Origin: Pseudomonas sp. CCC3.1
Lineage (GTDB): Bacteria > Pseudomonadota > Gammaproteobacteria > Pseudomonadales > Pseudomonadaceae
NCBI RefSeq assembly: GCF_034347405.1
Contig: NZ_CP133778.1
Coordinates: forward strand, 1,116,001 to 1,180,000
Length of the DNA stretch: 64,000 nt
Direction of reading: 5' to 3'
Within the stretch, counting starts at the first letter, position 1, and each line of letters opens with the position of its first letter. This document shows positions 33,068 to 44,622 of this stretch, piece after piece. The notes under the pieces are model-generated. The model was not told the DNA's origin. It worked only from the letters and a program-made list of their open reading frames with translations, and ran no database searches. A program made the translations under genes and the position numbers.

Positions 33068-33517
33068 ATGGCCGCAATCGTTAAACCCTTCTGGATCCGC
33101 AAAACCCTCGATCAACTCGATCAAGAGGAATGGGAGTCGCTGTGCGACGGCTGTGGCCTGTGTTGCCTGCAAAAGCTTGAGGATGAAGACGACAACAGCG
33201 TCTACTACACGCGCATTGCCTGCAAATTGCTCGACCTGAAAACCTGCCAGTGCACCGACTACCCGAATCGCCGTGACAGCGTGCCGGATTGCATCCAGCT
33301 GTCACCCGGCAAGGCTGAAGAGTTCAAGTGGCTGCCGCCCACCTGCGGCTACCGACTGGTCAGCGAGCGCAAGGACCTGCCGCTCTGGCACCCTTTGGTC
33401 TGCGGTGATCCGGATGCGGTGCACCACGAGCGAATTTCACAATCAGGGCGCATGCTCGCCGAAGGCAGCGTGCCGGAAGACGACTGGGAAGATCATTTGA
33501 TTTTTCGCGCTGGCTAA
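33068..33517 (+). CDS. YcgN-type cysteine-cluster protein (UPF0260)
   Basis: The 149-residue protein shows the conserved cysteine cluster of this family: LCDGCGLCCLQKL near residues 27-39, CKLLDLKTCQCTDYPNR, VPDCIQL and PTCGYRL. The spacing suggests binding of a metal or an iron-sulphur cluster. The function is unknown in all bacteria I can recall. The M61-like gene follows after 27 bases on the same strand and may be co-transcribed. Confidence 0.88.
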   Translation: MAAIVKPFWIRKTLDQLDQEEWESLCDGCGLCCLQKLEDEDDNSVYYTRIACKLLDLKTCQCTDYPNRRDSVPDCIQLSPGKAEEFKWLPPTCGYRLVSERKDLPLWHPLVCGDPDAVHHERISQSGRMLAEGSVPEDDWEDHLIFRAG

Positions 33518-33544
33518 ATGCCAGGGCGGTGACAAGGAGTCTGT

Positions 33545-34777
33545 ATGCCGCTGCGTTACAAATGGCCTCTGGGTGTGCTGCTATTAATAGTCAGCAGCCC
33601 GCTTTGGGCAGCCCAAAAGGTTGATCTGGATTACCACGTGCAACTGTTGCCGCAGAGCGATCAGGCGCAAGTGCGGGTGACCTTGGCTGAAGGTTCGGCT
33701 GTGCGCAGCCTGGACTTCGATCTGGGGGTTCCCGGCAATTACAGCGATTTCAAGGCAGACGGCCAATGGCAATTGACCGCCGACCCGCAGCACAGCCGTG
33801 GCCTGTGGCACCCGGCGCCGGGCAAGGCCAGCCTGAGCTACCGCGTGCAGCTGAATCATCCACTCAAAAACGGCAGTTTTGACACTCGCATTACCCCGAA
33901 ATGGGCACTGTTTCGCGGCGAGCAACTGATCCCGCCTGCCAGCCTTGATCAGCAAGATGGCACCGAACTGGTTTCGCGTCTGGAGTTTGAACTGCCCAAG
34001 GGCTGGAAAAGCGTTGAAACCGCGTGGCCGCGCATCGGTAAAAACCGCTTCCGGATCAACGATGTATCGCGTCTGTTCGACCGGCCAACGGGCTGGATAC
34101 TTGCAGGCACCTTGGGCAGCCGCCGCACCACCTTGGGCGAAACTGAAGTCACGGTTAGCGCACCGCAGGGGCAGGGCATGCACCGCATGGATGTATTGAC
34201 CCTGCTGACTTTTGTCTGGCCGCAAGTACAGGCGGTATTTCCACGTAATCCGCCAAAACTGTTGATCGTCGGCGCGGGCAGCCCGATGTGGAAAGGCAGC
34301 ACGGCGGCGCGCAACTCGATTTATCTCTACAGTGGCCTGCCGCTGGTCAGCGAGAGCGGCAGCAGCCCGCTATTGCGTGAAGTGGTGCAGGTGTTCAGCG
34401 GTATCAATGATGAGCCGGGCCATGACTGGATCGGCGAAGGGCTGAGCGAATACTACGCCATTGAGTTGTTGCGCCGTGCCGGGGGCATGAGCGAGGAGCG
34501 TTACCAAGCACTGCAACACAGGCTTAACGCTGTCGGCAAAGGCGTAACCCACCTGCGGGGCGCACAAACCAACCCGCCAATGGTGGCGCGGGCGGTGATG
34601 TTGTTGCAGGCGCTGGACCGCGAAATCCGTTTGCAAACCCATAACAAGCGTTCGCTGGATGACGTCAGCCAGGCGTTGATGCGCATGGACAAGGTCAATA
34701 CCCAGTCGTTTATCCAACTGAGTGAAAGCGTGTTGGGCGGGCAATCTGAGGTGCTGGATAGCCCGTTGTTGCGCTGA
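33545..34777 (+). CDS. Exported M61-like peptidase-fold protein lacking the zinc motif
   Basis: The 410-residue protein has a signal peptide (about 1-23, cut at WAA) and the layout of M61 glycyl aminopeptidases: an N-terminal beta domain (about 25-200) followed by a gluzincin-like helical domain. At the place of the HExxH zinc helix it reads R278-E279-V-V-Q282, so both histidines are gone. The downstream WIGEGLSEYYA (295-305), which carries the third ligand glutamate, is intact. It is therefore unlikely to be an active metalloprotease and may be a periplasmic binding or chaperone protein. It follows the YcgN-type gene closely. The family call rests on layout and this motif region only. Confidence 0.7.
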   Translation: MPLRYKWPLGVLLLIVSSPLWAAQKVDLDYHVQLLPQSDQAQVRVTLAEGSAVRSLDFDLGVPGNYSDFKADGQWQLTADPQHSRGLWHPAPGKASLSYRVQLNHPLKNGSFDTRITPKWALFRGEQLIPPASLDQQDGTELVSRLEFELPKGWKSVETAWPRIGKNRFRINDVSRLFDRPTGWILAGTLGSRRTTLGETEVTVSAPQGQGMHRMDVLTLLTFVWPQVQAVFPRNPPKLLIVGAGSPMWKGSTAARNSIYLYSGLPLVSESGSSPLLREVVQVFSGINDEPGHDWIGEGLSEYYAIELLRRAGGMSEERYQALQHRLNAVGKGVTHLRGAQTNPPMVARAVMLLQALDREIRLQTHNKRSLDDVSQALMRMDKVNTQSFIQLSESVLGGQSEVLDSPLLR

Positions 34778-34967
34778 TGGCAGGTTTGACCTATCAGATC
34801 TGCTAGGTATTCAGGCAGGGGAATGAAGTCGACACTGTTTTTTTAACTGAAGAATGTCGCCGCAGGCTTATGGTCAGCGAGTAATGATCAAGTAAAAATT
34901 AAAACAGGCCATACGCTCCAACAGGCGAGCACCTCTGTTCGCCGTTAATTTATGTATCGATTTTAAG

Positions 34968-35019
34968 TCTTTACACCTTCTTTACGCCCCCGCATCCCGC
35001 TCGATCTCGATCCTTTACG
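34968..35019 (+). promoter_or_regulatory. Phased TTTAC repeats upstream of kdpF
   Basis: TTTAC occurs at 34970, 34981 and 35014, i.e. 11 and 33 bases apart and so on the same face of the helix, 60-106 bases before the kdpF ATG. The first two sit in TCTTTACR units. KdpE of E. coli is known to bind T-rich direct repeats containing TTTACA, so these are candidate KdpE sites. Confidence 0.4.
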
Positions 35020-35075
35020 CGCACATTGCACACACTCTTCCTACACGCGGCACATGCCGCCTTGGGAGAGTTGTC

Positions 35076-35165
35076 ATGGGCGTTCTGGATGGGGTGTCCC
35101 TGCTGTTAGCAGTGGGGCTGTTCGTTTATCTGCTGGTTGCGCTGTTGCGCGCAGATCGGAACTAG
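35076..35165 (+). CDS. kdpF: KdpF, small membrane subunit of the KdpFABC potassium pump
   Basis: A 29-residue single-helix protein (VSLLLAVGLFVYLLVALL) with GGGAGAG as ribosome site at 35064-35070. KdpF stabilises the KdpABC complex in the inner membrane. Its stop lies eight bases before the kdpA start. Length and sequence match pseudomonad KdpF. Confidence 0.92.
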   Translation: MGVLDGVSLLLAVGLFVYLLVALLRADRN

Positions 35166-35173
35166 GAGCGGGT

Positions 35174-36868
35174 ATGCACAGTTATGACTATGCGCTGATT
35201 CTGGCTTTCTTCGTTCTGGTGTTATTGCCAGCGCCGTGGCTGGGGCGCTTTTACTACAAGGTGATGGAAGGCCAGCGTACCTGGCTGACGCCCGTATTGG
35301 GCCCTGTCGAAAAGCTTTGCTATCGCGTCGCCGGGGTTGACCCGAGCAGCGAACAAAGCTGGCAGAAATACACATTGGCTTTGCTGGCCTTTAACCTCGC
35401 AGGCTTTGTAATCCTGTTTGTGATTCTGCTGTTTCAGCAGTACCTGCCGCTCAACCCGCAACACTTGCCGGGGCAGGAGTGGACGCTGGCGTTCAACACG
35501 GCGGTGAGTTTTGTCACCAATACCAACTGGCAGAGTTACAGCGGCGAAGCCTCGCTCAGTTACTTCAGTCAAATGGCTGGCCTGACGGTGCAAAACTTCG
35601 TCAGCGCAGCGACCGGTCTGGCGGTATTGGTCGCGTTGTGCCGGGGTATTGGTCGTCGTTCGGCGCAAACCTTGGGTAACTTCTGGGCTGACATGACCCG
35701 CGCCACGCTCTACGGCTTGCTGCCCATGTGCCTGGTGCTGGCACTGTTTTTGGTGTGGCAGGGCGTGCCACAAACCTTTGCTCATTACGTGAATGCGGTG
35801 ACGATGCAGGGCGTGGATCAAGTGATCCCGCTGGGCCCGGCCGCGAGCCAGATTGCAATCAAGCAACTGGGCACCAACGGCGGTGGTTTCTTTGGGGTGA
35901 ACTCGGCGCACCCGTTCGAGAACCCGAGCGCCTGGAGCAACTTGTTTGAGCTGGCCTCGATCATCCTGATCCCGGTAGCACTGGTGTATACCTTTGGCCA
36001 TTACGTCAAAGACCTGCGCCAGAGCCGAGCCATCATCGCTTGCATGCTGGCGTTGTTCTTGATCGGCGGCGGCACCGCGCTGTACGCCGAATACCAACCC
36101 AACCCGGCGCTGAACAGCCCGCTGGTTCAACAAGCCGCCCCGCAGGAAGGCAAGGAAGTCCGTTTTGGCACCACCGGCACTGTGCTGTGGGCCGAAACCA
36201 CGACCGCAGCCTCCAATGGCTCAGTCAACGGCATGCACGATAGCCTCAATCCTATGAGCGGGATGGTCGCGCTGGTCAACATGATGGTCGGTGAAGTGAT
36301 CTTCGGGGGTGTGGGGGCCGGGCTCTACGGCATGTTGCTTAACGTGCTGATTGCGGTGTTCCTTGCCGGTCTGATGATTGGCCGCACACCGGAATACCTC
36401 GGCAAAAAACTGCAAGCCAAAGAAGTCCAGCTGTTGGTTGTGACGTTGCTGGTGATGCCGGTCGGCGTGCTGGTGCTGGCGGCAATCGCTTCGGTGCTGC
36501 CGAGTGCGGTGGCCGCCGTGAGTAACCCTGGCCCCCATGGTTTCAGCCAAATTCTGTACGCCTTTACCTCGGCCAGTGCCAACAACGGTTCGGCGTTCGG
36601 CGGCCTGAGTGCCAACACGCCGTTCTACAACCTGATGCTCAGCCTGGGCATGTTGCTGGGACGCTTCGGTTACATCCTGCCGGTGCTGGCATTGGCGGGC
36701 AGTCTGGCGATGAAGAAAACCGCGCCGATTGGCCAGAACACGTTCCCAACCCACGGCCCGTTATTCGTGGCACTGCTGACCGTGACCATCTTGCTGGTAG
36801 GCGGCCTGACCTTCTTGCCAACGCTGGCCCTTGGCCCAATCGCTGAACAACTGACTCTGGGCTTCTGA
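35174..36868 (+). CDS. kdpA: KdpA, potassium-channel subunit of KdpFABC
   Basis: The ATG at 35174 gives 564 residues, the usual length. The protein has about ten membrane segments and the four selectivity-filter-like repeats (for example VSFVTNTNWQSY, GTNGGGFFGVNSAHPFENP and SANNGSAFGG). KdpA takes up potassium with micromolar affinity and passes it to KdpB. It is the second gene of kdpFABC; kdpB starts ten bases after its stop. Confidence 0.97.
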   Translation: MHSYDYALILAFFVLVLLPAPWLGRFYYKVMEGQRTWLTPVLGPVEKLCYRVAGVDPSSEQSWQKYTLALLAFNLAGFVILFVILLFQQYLPLNPQHLPGQEWTLAFNTAVSFVTNTNWQSYSGEASLSYFSQMAGLTVQNFVSAATGLAVLVALCRGIGRRSAQTLGNFWADMTRATLYGLLPMCLVLALFLVWQGVPQTFAHYVNAVTMQGVDQVIPLGPAASQIAIKQLGTNGGGFFGVNSAHPFENPSAWSNLFELASIILIPVALVYTFGHYVKDLRQSRAIIACMLALFLIGGGTALYAEYQPNPALNSPLVQQAAPQEGKEVRFGTTGTVLWAETTTAASNGSVNGMHDSLNPMSGMVALVNMMVGEVIFGGVGAGLYGMLLNVLIAVFLAGLMIGRTPEYLGKKLQAKEVQLLVVTLLVMPVGVLVLAAIASVLPSAVAAVSNPGPHGFSQILYAFTSASANNGSAFGGLSANTPFYNLMLSLGMLLGRFGYILPVLALAGSLAMKKTAPIGQNTFPTHGPLFVALLTVTILLVGGLTFLPTLALGPIAEQLTLGF

Positions 36869-36878
36869 GGAGACGATC

Positions 36879-38951
<2,073 letters not shown>

Positions 38952-38972
38952 GCGCCTTCGGAGGAATTGATC

Positions 38973-39521
38973 ATGGCTTCTTTTTTACGTCCGGCCCTGA
39001 GCCTGATGCTGTTGATGACCGCCATCACTGGCGTGGTTTACCCGCTGGTCGTCACCGGCATCGCTCAAGTCGCGTTCCCGGCCCAAGCCAATGGCAGCCT
39101 GGTGCGCGACAGCGCAGGGCACGTGTTGGGTTCGGCGCTGATTGCGCAAGACTTTACCGGCGACAACTGGTTCCACCCACGGCCTTCGGCAGGGGCTTTC
39201 GCCACGGTTTCCAGCTCGGCGAGCAACCTGGCGCCGAGCAACCCGGCCTTGGCCACACGGGTAAAAGAGAGCGCTGCGCAGCTTTCCGTGCCTGATCAAG
39301 GACCGGTGCCCCTGGCATTGTTGACCACCTCGGGCAGCGGTCTGGACCCGCACTTGCCACCAGAGGCAATACGCTATCAACTGGCACGGGTTGCAGCGGC
39401 GCGTCACGTGCCAGTAGAAACGGTTGAACAACTGGTGCAAAAACACATCGAACAGCCGCTGGTGGGCCCGCCGGTGGTTAACGTGCTGTTGTTGAATCAG
39501 GCGTTGGCGCAGCTGCAATAA
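38973..39521 (+). CDS. kdpC: KdpC, subunit of KdpFABC
   Basis: A 182-residue protein with a single N-terminal membrane helix (LRPALSLMLLMTAITGVVYPL) and a periplasmic domain with the family blocks NWFHPRPSA, SNLAPSNPAL and LDPHLPPEAIRYQLARVA. KdpC assembles with KdpA and raises nucleotide affinity of the complex. GGAGGA is the ribosome site. A REP element separates it from kdpD. Confidence 0.95.
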   Translation: MASFLRPALSLMLLMTAITGVVYPLVVTGIAQVAFPAQANGSLVRDSAGHVLGSALIAQDFTGDNWFHPRPSAGAFATVSSSASNLAPSNPALATRVKESAAQLSVPDQGPVPLALLTTSGSGLDPHLPPEAIRYQLARVAAARHVPVETVEQLVQKHIEQPLVGPPVVNVLLLNQALAQLQ

Positions 39522-39530
39522 ATCTCCCGC

Positions 39531-39594
39531 GTAGGCGCGAGCTTGCTCGCGATCTTTTGATCTTTTAAAAGATCGCGGGCAAGCTCGCGCCTAC
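39531..39594. repeat. REP-type hairpin element, copy 4
   Basis: A 64-base inverted repeat (GTAGGCGCGAGCTTGC ... GCAAGCTCGCGCCTAC) with core GCGATCTTTTGATC / AAAAGATCGC, between kdpC and kdpD. It could set the lower expression of the sensor genes relative to the pump genes. Confidence 0.88.
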
Positions 39595-39623
39595 AGGGGT
39601 TATGTATTCATTAGGTAGATTCC

Positions 39624-42290
39624 ATGACAAATTCCGGTCGCGCCGATGCGCTGTTAGCTGACTTGCCACGCGCTGGCCGTGGGCGGCTTAAAGTGTTCCT
39701 TGGCGCGGCCCCCGGCGTGGGCAAGACCTACGCCATGCTGCAAGCCGCCCACACCCAACTGCGCCAAGGGGTCGCGGTGTTGGCCGGGGTGGTCGAAACC
39801 CATGGTCGGGCCGAGACCGAAGCACTGCTCAACGGTTTGCCCCAGCAACCCATGCTGCGCTCGGAATACCGGGGTGTGCAGCTCGAAGAAATGGACCTCG
39901 ATGGCCTGCTCGCGGCCAAACCGAAATTGGTGCTGGTCGATGAACTGGCCCACAGCAACGCCCCCGGCAGCCGCCATGCGAAACGCTGGCAAGACGTACA
40001 AGAACTGCTCGCCGCCGGGATTGATGTCTATACCACCGTCAACGTTCAGCATCTCGAAAGCCTCAACGATCAAGTGCGCGGCATCACCGGGGTACAGGTG
40101 CGCGAAACCCTGCCTGACTGGATCGTTCAGGAAGCCTACGAACTGCTGCTGATCGACTTGCCACCCCGCGAACTGCTGGAGCGGCTGCGCGAAGGCAAGG
40201 TGTACGTACCTGAGCAGGCACGTGCGGCGATTGATGCTTTTTTCTCTCAGACCAACCTCAATGCCCTGCGCGAGCTGGCGATGCAGACCGCCGCCGTGTA
40301 CGTCGACGATGAGCTCGACAAAGGCTATCGCCAACAAGGCCAGTCAGCGCCCGCGTTACGTGGCCGCTTGTTGGTGGGCATTGATGGCGATCTGCATGCC
40401 GAGCGCCTGGTGCGCCATGCCAGCCGGGTTGCGGAACGGCGGCACTTGCCTTGGAGCCTGGTGCACGTCGACAACGGCAGCGCCCGTGACGAGCAATCGC
40501 GTTTACGCCTGCAAAACGCCCAGCAACTGGCTGAAAGGCTGGGTGGAGAAGTGGTGCTGTTGCGCGCCGGTGAAGTGGCGAAAACCCTGATCCAGCACGC
40601 CAGTGAACGGCGTGCCAGCTTGCTGCTGGTGGGGCAGTCGCGGCTGACGTGGCGTCGACTTGTGTTCGGAGGCGGGCTGGCCGCGCGCTTGCTGCGCAAT
40701 TCGCACGGTCTGGAAATCAACGTGCTCGACAACGAGCAGTCGCCCGAGCCTGCCGTAAGTCGCGGCAAACATGCGCTGGTGTGGTTTGACTATGGTCTGG
40801 CGCTGGTAGCCACAGTATTGGCCAGTGCGTTGGCCTGGGGGGTCGCCAGCGTGTTGGCGCTGCCCAATATCTCGCTGGTATTTTTGGCAGCGGTGTTGCT
40901 GGTCGCTGTGCGCAGTAGCCTGGGGCCCGCGCTGGCCTGTGCTGCGCTGTCATTTCTGGCTTACGACTTCCTGTTCATCCCCCCCAACTTCTCGTTCAGC
41001 ATTCAGCGTGAAGAGGACGTGCTGACGCTGTTGTTCTTTTTACTGATGGCTGCGCTCACCGGCAATCTGGCGGCCCGCCAGCGCAGGCAACTGCAAGCGT
41101 TGCGTGACACTCAAGAAGAAACCACGCAGTTACTCGACCTGTCGCGCAAGCTCACGGCAGCAACGGATCGCCAGGCGGTGATCAATGCGGCGGCTCAGCA
41201 TTTGAGTGCCTGGAAGGAACTCAATGTGTGCCTGCTCAATCGTGATGGCAACGGCGGCTGGACGGTCGAAACCGGCGGCCCGCTGCACTTTAACGAGTCG
41301 GAAAGGGCCGCTGCGGATTGGGCCTGGACACACGATCAACCAGCGGGCAAAGGCACCGGCACCTTGCCGATGGGCAATTGGTGGTGGTGGCCATTAAGGG
41401 CTGAAGAAGGGCCACTGGCCTTGCTCGGGGTTTGCCCTAAAGAGGGGCAGCAACTGAGCGGCCAACGTCGGCGTTTACTGATGGCACTGAGCCAACCGCT
41501 GGCACAGGCGCTGGCCCGTGCACGCCTGGCGCAGGACCTGGAAGCCGCCCGCTTGCATGGCGAAACGGAACAGTTGCGCAGCGCGTTGCTGGCATCGGTG
41601 TCCCATGACTTGCGCACCCCGCTGACCACCATGCGCGGCAGCATCGACACCTTGCTGGCCTTGGGCGAGGCCATCCCGCTGACTGATCGACGTGAATTGC
41701 TCGAAGGCACCCGCGATGAGGCTGAGCGTCTGGATCGCTACATTCAGAACTTGCTGGATATGACCCGGCTCGGCCACGGCGCATTGAAGCTGGCCCGTGA
41801 CTGGGTGTCACCCGCCGACATTGCGGGCAGCGCCTTGAACCGGTTGCGTGCCGTGCTGGCGCCGTTGCAGGTGCACGTCGAGGTACCGGCGCAGTTGCCT
41901 TTGCTCCACGTGCATGCCGCGTTGATCGAACAGGCGCTGATCAATGTGCTGGAAAACGCCGCGCGCTTCTCGCCGCCCCATGGGCAGTTGTTACTGAGCG
42001 CCGGGGCTGACGAAGGTGAGTTGTGGTTTGCCGTCAGCGATCAGGGGCCGGGCATTCCCGAAGAAGATCGGGCCAAGATTTTTGACATGTTTTACACCGC
42101 CGCCCGTGGTGATCGCGGGGGGCAGGGCACGGGGTTGGGGCTGGCGATTTGTCAGGGCATGGTCGGCGCGCATGGTGGCCGCATCACCGTGGATGACGGC
42201 ATTGGCGGGCAGGGCACCTGCATCACTTTGTATTTGCCGTTGCGCGATCAACCGGCCATGGATCAGGAAGAGGCGGAGCGTGAACACTGA
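39624..42290 (+). CDS. kdpD: KdpD, sensor kinase for potassium limitation
   Basis: The 888-residue kinase has the full KdpD build. The N-terminal cytosolic domain has Walker A GAAPGVGKTYAML and LVDELAHSNAPGSRH. A USP-like domain follows (about 245-365), then four close-set membrane helices (about 395-500), a GAF-like segment, the dimerisation domain with SVSHDLRTPLTTM, and the ATPase domain (INVLENAARFSPP, GTGLGLAICQGMV). It reports low external potassium and the ionic state of the cytoplasm to KdpE. Confidence 0.97.
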   Translation: MTNSGRADALLADLPRAGRGRLKVFLGAAPGVGKTYAMLQAAHTQLRQGVAVLAGVVETHGRAETEALLNGLPQQPMLRSEYRGVQLEEMDLDGLLAAKPKLVLVDELAHSNAPGSRHAKRWQDVQELLAAGIDVYTTVNVQHLESLNDQVRGITGVQVRETLPDWIVQEAYELLLIDLPPRELLERLREGKVYVPEQARAAIDAFFSQTNLNALRELAMQTAAVYVDDELDKGYRQQGQSAPALRGRLLVGIDGDLHAERLVRHASRVAERRHLPWSLVHVDNGSARDEQSRLRLQNAQQLAERLGGEVVLLRAGEVAKTLIQHASERRASLLLVGQSRLTWRRLVFGGGLAARLLRNSHGLEINVLDNEQSPEPAVSRGKHALVWFDYGLALVATVLASALAWGVASVLALPNISLVFLAAVLLVAVRSSLGPALACAALSFLAYDFLFIPPNFSFSIQREEDVLTLLFFLLMAALTGNLAARQRRQLQALRDTQEETTQLLDLSRKLTAATDRQAVINAAAQHLSAWKELNVCLLNRDGNGGWTVETGGPLHFNESERAAADWAWTHDQPAGKGTGTLPMGNWWWWPLRAEEGPLALLGVCPKEGQQLSGQRRRLLMALSQPLAQALARARLAQDLEAARLHGETEQLRSALLASVSHDLRTPLTTMRGSIDTLLALGEAIPLTDRRELLEGTRDEAERLDRYIQNLLDMTRLGHGALKLARDWVSPADIAGSALNRLRAVLAPLQVHVEVPAQLPLLHVHAALIEQALINVLENAARFSPPHGQLLLSAGADEGELWFAVSDQGPGIPEEDRAKIFDMFYTAARGDRGGQGTGLGLAICQGMVGAHGGRITVDDGIGGQGTCITLYLPLRDQPAMDQEEAEREH

Positions 42291-42326
42291 TACTCTTTGG
42301 CCATATTTTTGCTGCGATGAACTGCC

Positions 42327-43016
42327 ATGAGCCTGCCTGCGACTGTTTTAGTCATTGATGATGAGCCCCAGATCCGCAAGTTCCTGCGCATCAGCCTGGT
42401 GTCTCAAGGCTACAACGTGCTGGAAGCCGCGACAGGCACTGAAGGCTTGAGCCAAGCGGCCTTGAACAAACCGGACGTGCTGGTGCTGGACCTGGGCTTG
42501 CCGGACATGGACGGCCAACAGGTATTGCGCGAGTTTCGCGAGTGGTCCAATGCGCCGGTGCTGGTGCTCTCGGTACGCGCCAGTGAAACGCAAAAAGTTC
42601 AGGCGCTGGACGGCGGGGCCAATGACTATGTGACCAAGCCATTTGGGATTCAGGAATTCTTGGCGCGCATCCGCGCCTTGCTGCGTCAGGCCCCCACGGG
42701 TGAGGCCCGGCAAGCGGCAGTTGAACTGGGCCCTTTAACCATCGATCTGGCGTTTCGCCGGGTGCTGCTTGAGGGGGCGGAAGTGGCGCTGACCCGCAAG
42801 GAATACGCGGTGCTGGCGCAACTGGCGCGGCATCCGGGGCGGGTGATTACCCAGCAACAATTGCTCAAGGATATATGGGGCCCGACCCACATCGAGAACA
42901 GTCACTACCTGCGCATAGTGGTCGGTCATCTGCGGCAAAAACTGGCAGACGACCCCACCCGCCCGCGTTTCATCGTCACCGAGCCGGGTGTGGGGTATCG
43001 GCTGTTGGGGGGCTGA
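42327..43016 (+). CDS. kdpE: KdpE, response regulator of the kdp operon
   Basis: A 229-residue OmpR/PhoB-type regulator: receiver with Asp55 in VLVLDLGLPDMDG and Lys in VTKPFGIQE, winged-helix output domain with VALTRKEYAVLAQLARHPG and the C-terminal RFIVTEPGVGYRL. It follows kdpD by 36 bases and completes the two-component pair. Its likely sites are the phased TTTAC repeats before kdpF. Confidence 0.96.
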   Translation: MSLPATVLVIDDEPQIRKFLRISLVSQGYNVLEAATGTEGLSQAALNKPDVLVLDLGLPDMDGQQVLREFREWSNAPVLVLSVRASETQKVQALDGGANDYVTKPFGIQEFLARIRALLRQAPTGEARQAAVELGPLTIDLAFRRVLLEGAEVALTRKEYAVLAQLARHPGRVITQQQLLKDIWGPTHIENSHYLRIVVGHLRQKLADDPTRPRFIVTEPGVGYRLLGG

Positions 43017-43048
43017 TCGCGGCCTGGTGTTGCAAGTCCGAGTCTCGA

Positions 43049-44104
43049 CTACAAGCCGGAGCGCTGATCGGCTTCATAACGATCCAGTGTGTCCTTGGCG
43101 ATTTCACGGCCTAAAGCGATGAGCTCCGGTGCTTTATAAAACTCAAAAAAACGGCATACCCGTTTGGGTACGTTGATCAGAATGTCGGGTGGGTAGCCCG
43201 CAATCTTGTATTGCGCCAATGAGGTTTGCATCACCTCAAAGCTCTGGTTGATCAAATCCAGTAACGACGCAGGGCCGACGTTGTCGACAATGACCGAGCC
43301 AGTGGCCGATTTGGGTGCGCCTTCGTTGGCGACTGCCGGTTGCCGGTTTTTTGGATAGGCCGACTCAAGCCAAGGGTTGGGTTGCTCTTCAACGGGCTGC
43401 TCGGCAAACGGCTTGAGCATTTCCTGTTCCAGGTTGCGCAGGTGCTCGGCCTGTTTGGTGCGAAACGGAATGTGCGAACCCAGCGAACTCATCAAATTAT
43501 CAAAGCGCCCTTTAAACGCAGCCGGGCGCTGAATGACCGGCAACTGATAGTGATTTTGCGTAGTTGAGTTCAGGTTCACGGCAACAATCAGGTCGCAATG
43601 GCTGGACACCACCGGAACGATGGGCAAAGGGTTGAGCAAGCCGCCGTCCACCAGCATGCGATTGCCCTGCATCACGGGGGTGAACAGGCTGGGAATAGCG
43701 GCAGAGGCCCGCATGGCCTGGTGCAGGCAGCCTTCCTGAAACCATATCTCCTGTTGGTGGGTCAGGTCAGTGGCGACGGCCGTGTAGGGGATGCGCAGGT
43801 CTTCGATGTTGATTTCGCCCACGATATTGCGTATTTGCCCGAAGACTTTTTCACCCCGAATGGCCCCCAGCCGAAAGCTCACGTCCACCAAGCGCAAAAC
43901 ATCCAGGTAATCGAGGCTTTGAATCCAGTCGCGGTACTGATCCAGCTTGCCCGCCGCATAAACGCCCCCGACCACTGCACCCATTGAACAACCGGCAATG
44001 CAGGCGATCTCGTAGCCACGGCTTTCGAGTTCTTCAATCACGCCGATATGGGCATACCCTCGCGCGCCACCTGAGCCGAGTACCAATGCAATACGCTTTT
44101 TCAT
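43049..44104 (-). CDS. Patatin-like phospholipase (RssA/YchK type)
   Basis: The start at 44104 (MKKRIALVLGSGGARGYAHIG) is chosen; a 50-residue upstream extension has no family match. The 351-residue protein has the oxyanion loop GSGGARG (10-16), nucleophile Ser40 in GCSMG and the DGG aspartate (MLVDGGLLNPLP), so the catalytic dyad is complete. A C-terminal extension of about 100 residues (after QAEHLRNLEQEML) is longer than in E. coli RssA. The substrate is presumably a membrane lipid or lysophospholipid; the gene is convergent with kdpE. Confidence 0.88.
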   Translation of the reverse strand: MKKRIALVLGSGGARGYAHIGVIEELESRGYEIACIAGCSMGAVVGGVYAAGKLDQYRDWIQSLDYLDVLRLVDVSFRLGAIRGEKVFGQIRNIVGEINIEDLRIPYTAVATDLTHQQEIWFQEGCLHQAMRASAAIPSLFTPVMQGNRMLVDGGLLNPLPIVPVVSSHCDLIVAVNLNSTTQNHYQLPVIQRPAAFKGRFDNLMSSLGSHIPFRTKQAEHLRNLEQEMLKPFAEQPVEEQPNPWLESAYPKNRQPAVANEGAPKSATGSVIVDNVGPASLLDLINQSFEVMQTSLAQYKIAGYPPDILINVPKRVCRFFEFYKAPELIALGREIAKDTLDRYEADQRSGL

Positions 44105-44318
44105 GACAGGGCCCTTTGCCAGACAAGTGCTTACAATGCCTTTTTGTGACGTGTAACGACAGCCCAAACCGTATCGGCCAGCTAGGCTGTAGAAGCGATC
44201 GGGTCTAGGGATCAAAACAGCGCGAGGCAAGCGTGCGCGCGCAGTGTTGGGCATGACGGCACTTTTAGGCCTGTAGCTCGTCTTAGTTGGCTCTGAACAT
44301 TAATTTGAGGGATGAACC

Positions 44319-44597
44319 ATGAAAGCTTGGATCTGTGTGCCATTAATGGCAATTGCATTGGCCGGTTGCGCGGGTAAAACGGTTTATCGTGACAGTTGCG
44401 GTACCCAACTGGATGCGGCGTGGCATGAACTGGACCTGGCCAAGGCAGAAGGTTTTGCAGGCACGGTCAGCTATTCCAAGGCATTGTCTTTGCTGACGGC
44501 GGCAAAAACCCAGCAACAATTCGAAGCGTTTGAAGGCTGCACCACCAAAGCCGAGAAAGCGCGTTTCTATATTCGTGAGTCCCGTGCCGGGCGTTAA
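44319..44597 (+). CDS. Small outer-membrane or periplasmic lipoprotein
   Basis: The 92-residue protein has a lipoprotein signal with lipobox LAGC (Cys17), after which the residue at +2 is Ala, so the outer membrane is the likely place. The mature part is helical with conserved-looking cysteines (SCGTQLDAAWHELDLAKAEG and EGCTTKAEKARFYI). No function is known to me. It is followed by a CHAD-domain gene 25 bases on and may be co-transcribed. Confidence 0.85.
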   Translation: MKAWICVPLMAIALAGCAGKTVYRDSCGTQLDAAWHELDLAKAEGFAGTVSYSKALSLLTAAKTQQQFEAFEGCTTKAEKARFYIRESRAGR

Positions 44598-44622
44598 ATC
44601 GGTGTAACGAGGGAGGGGAAGA

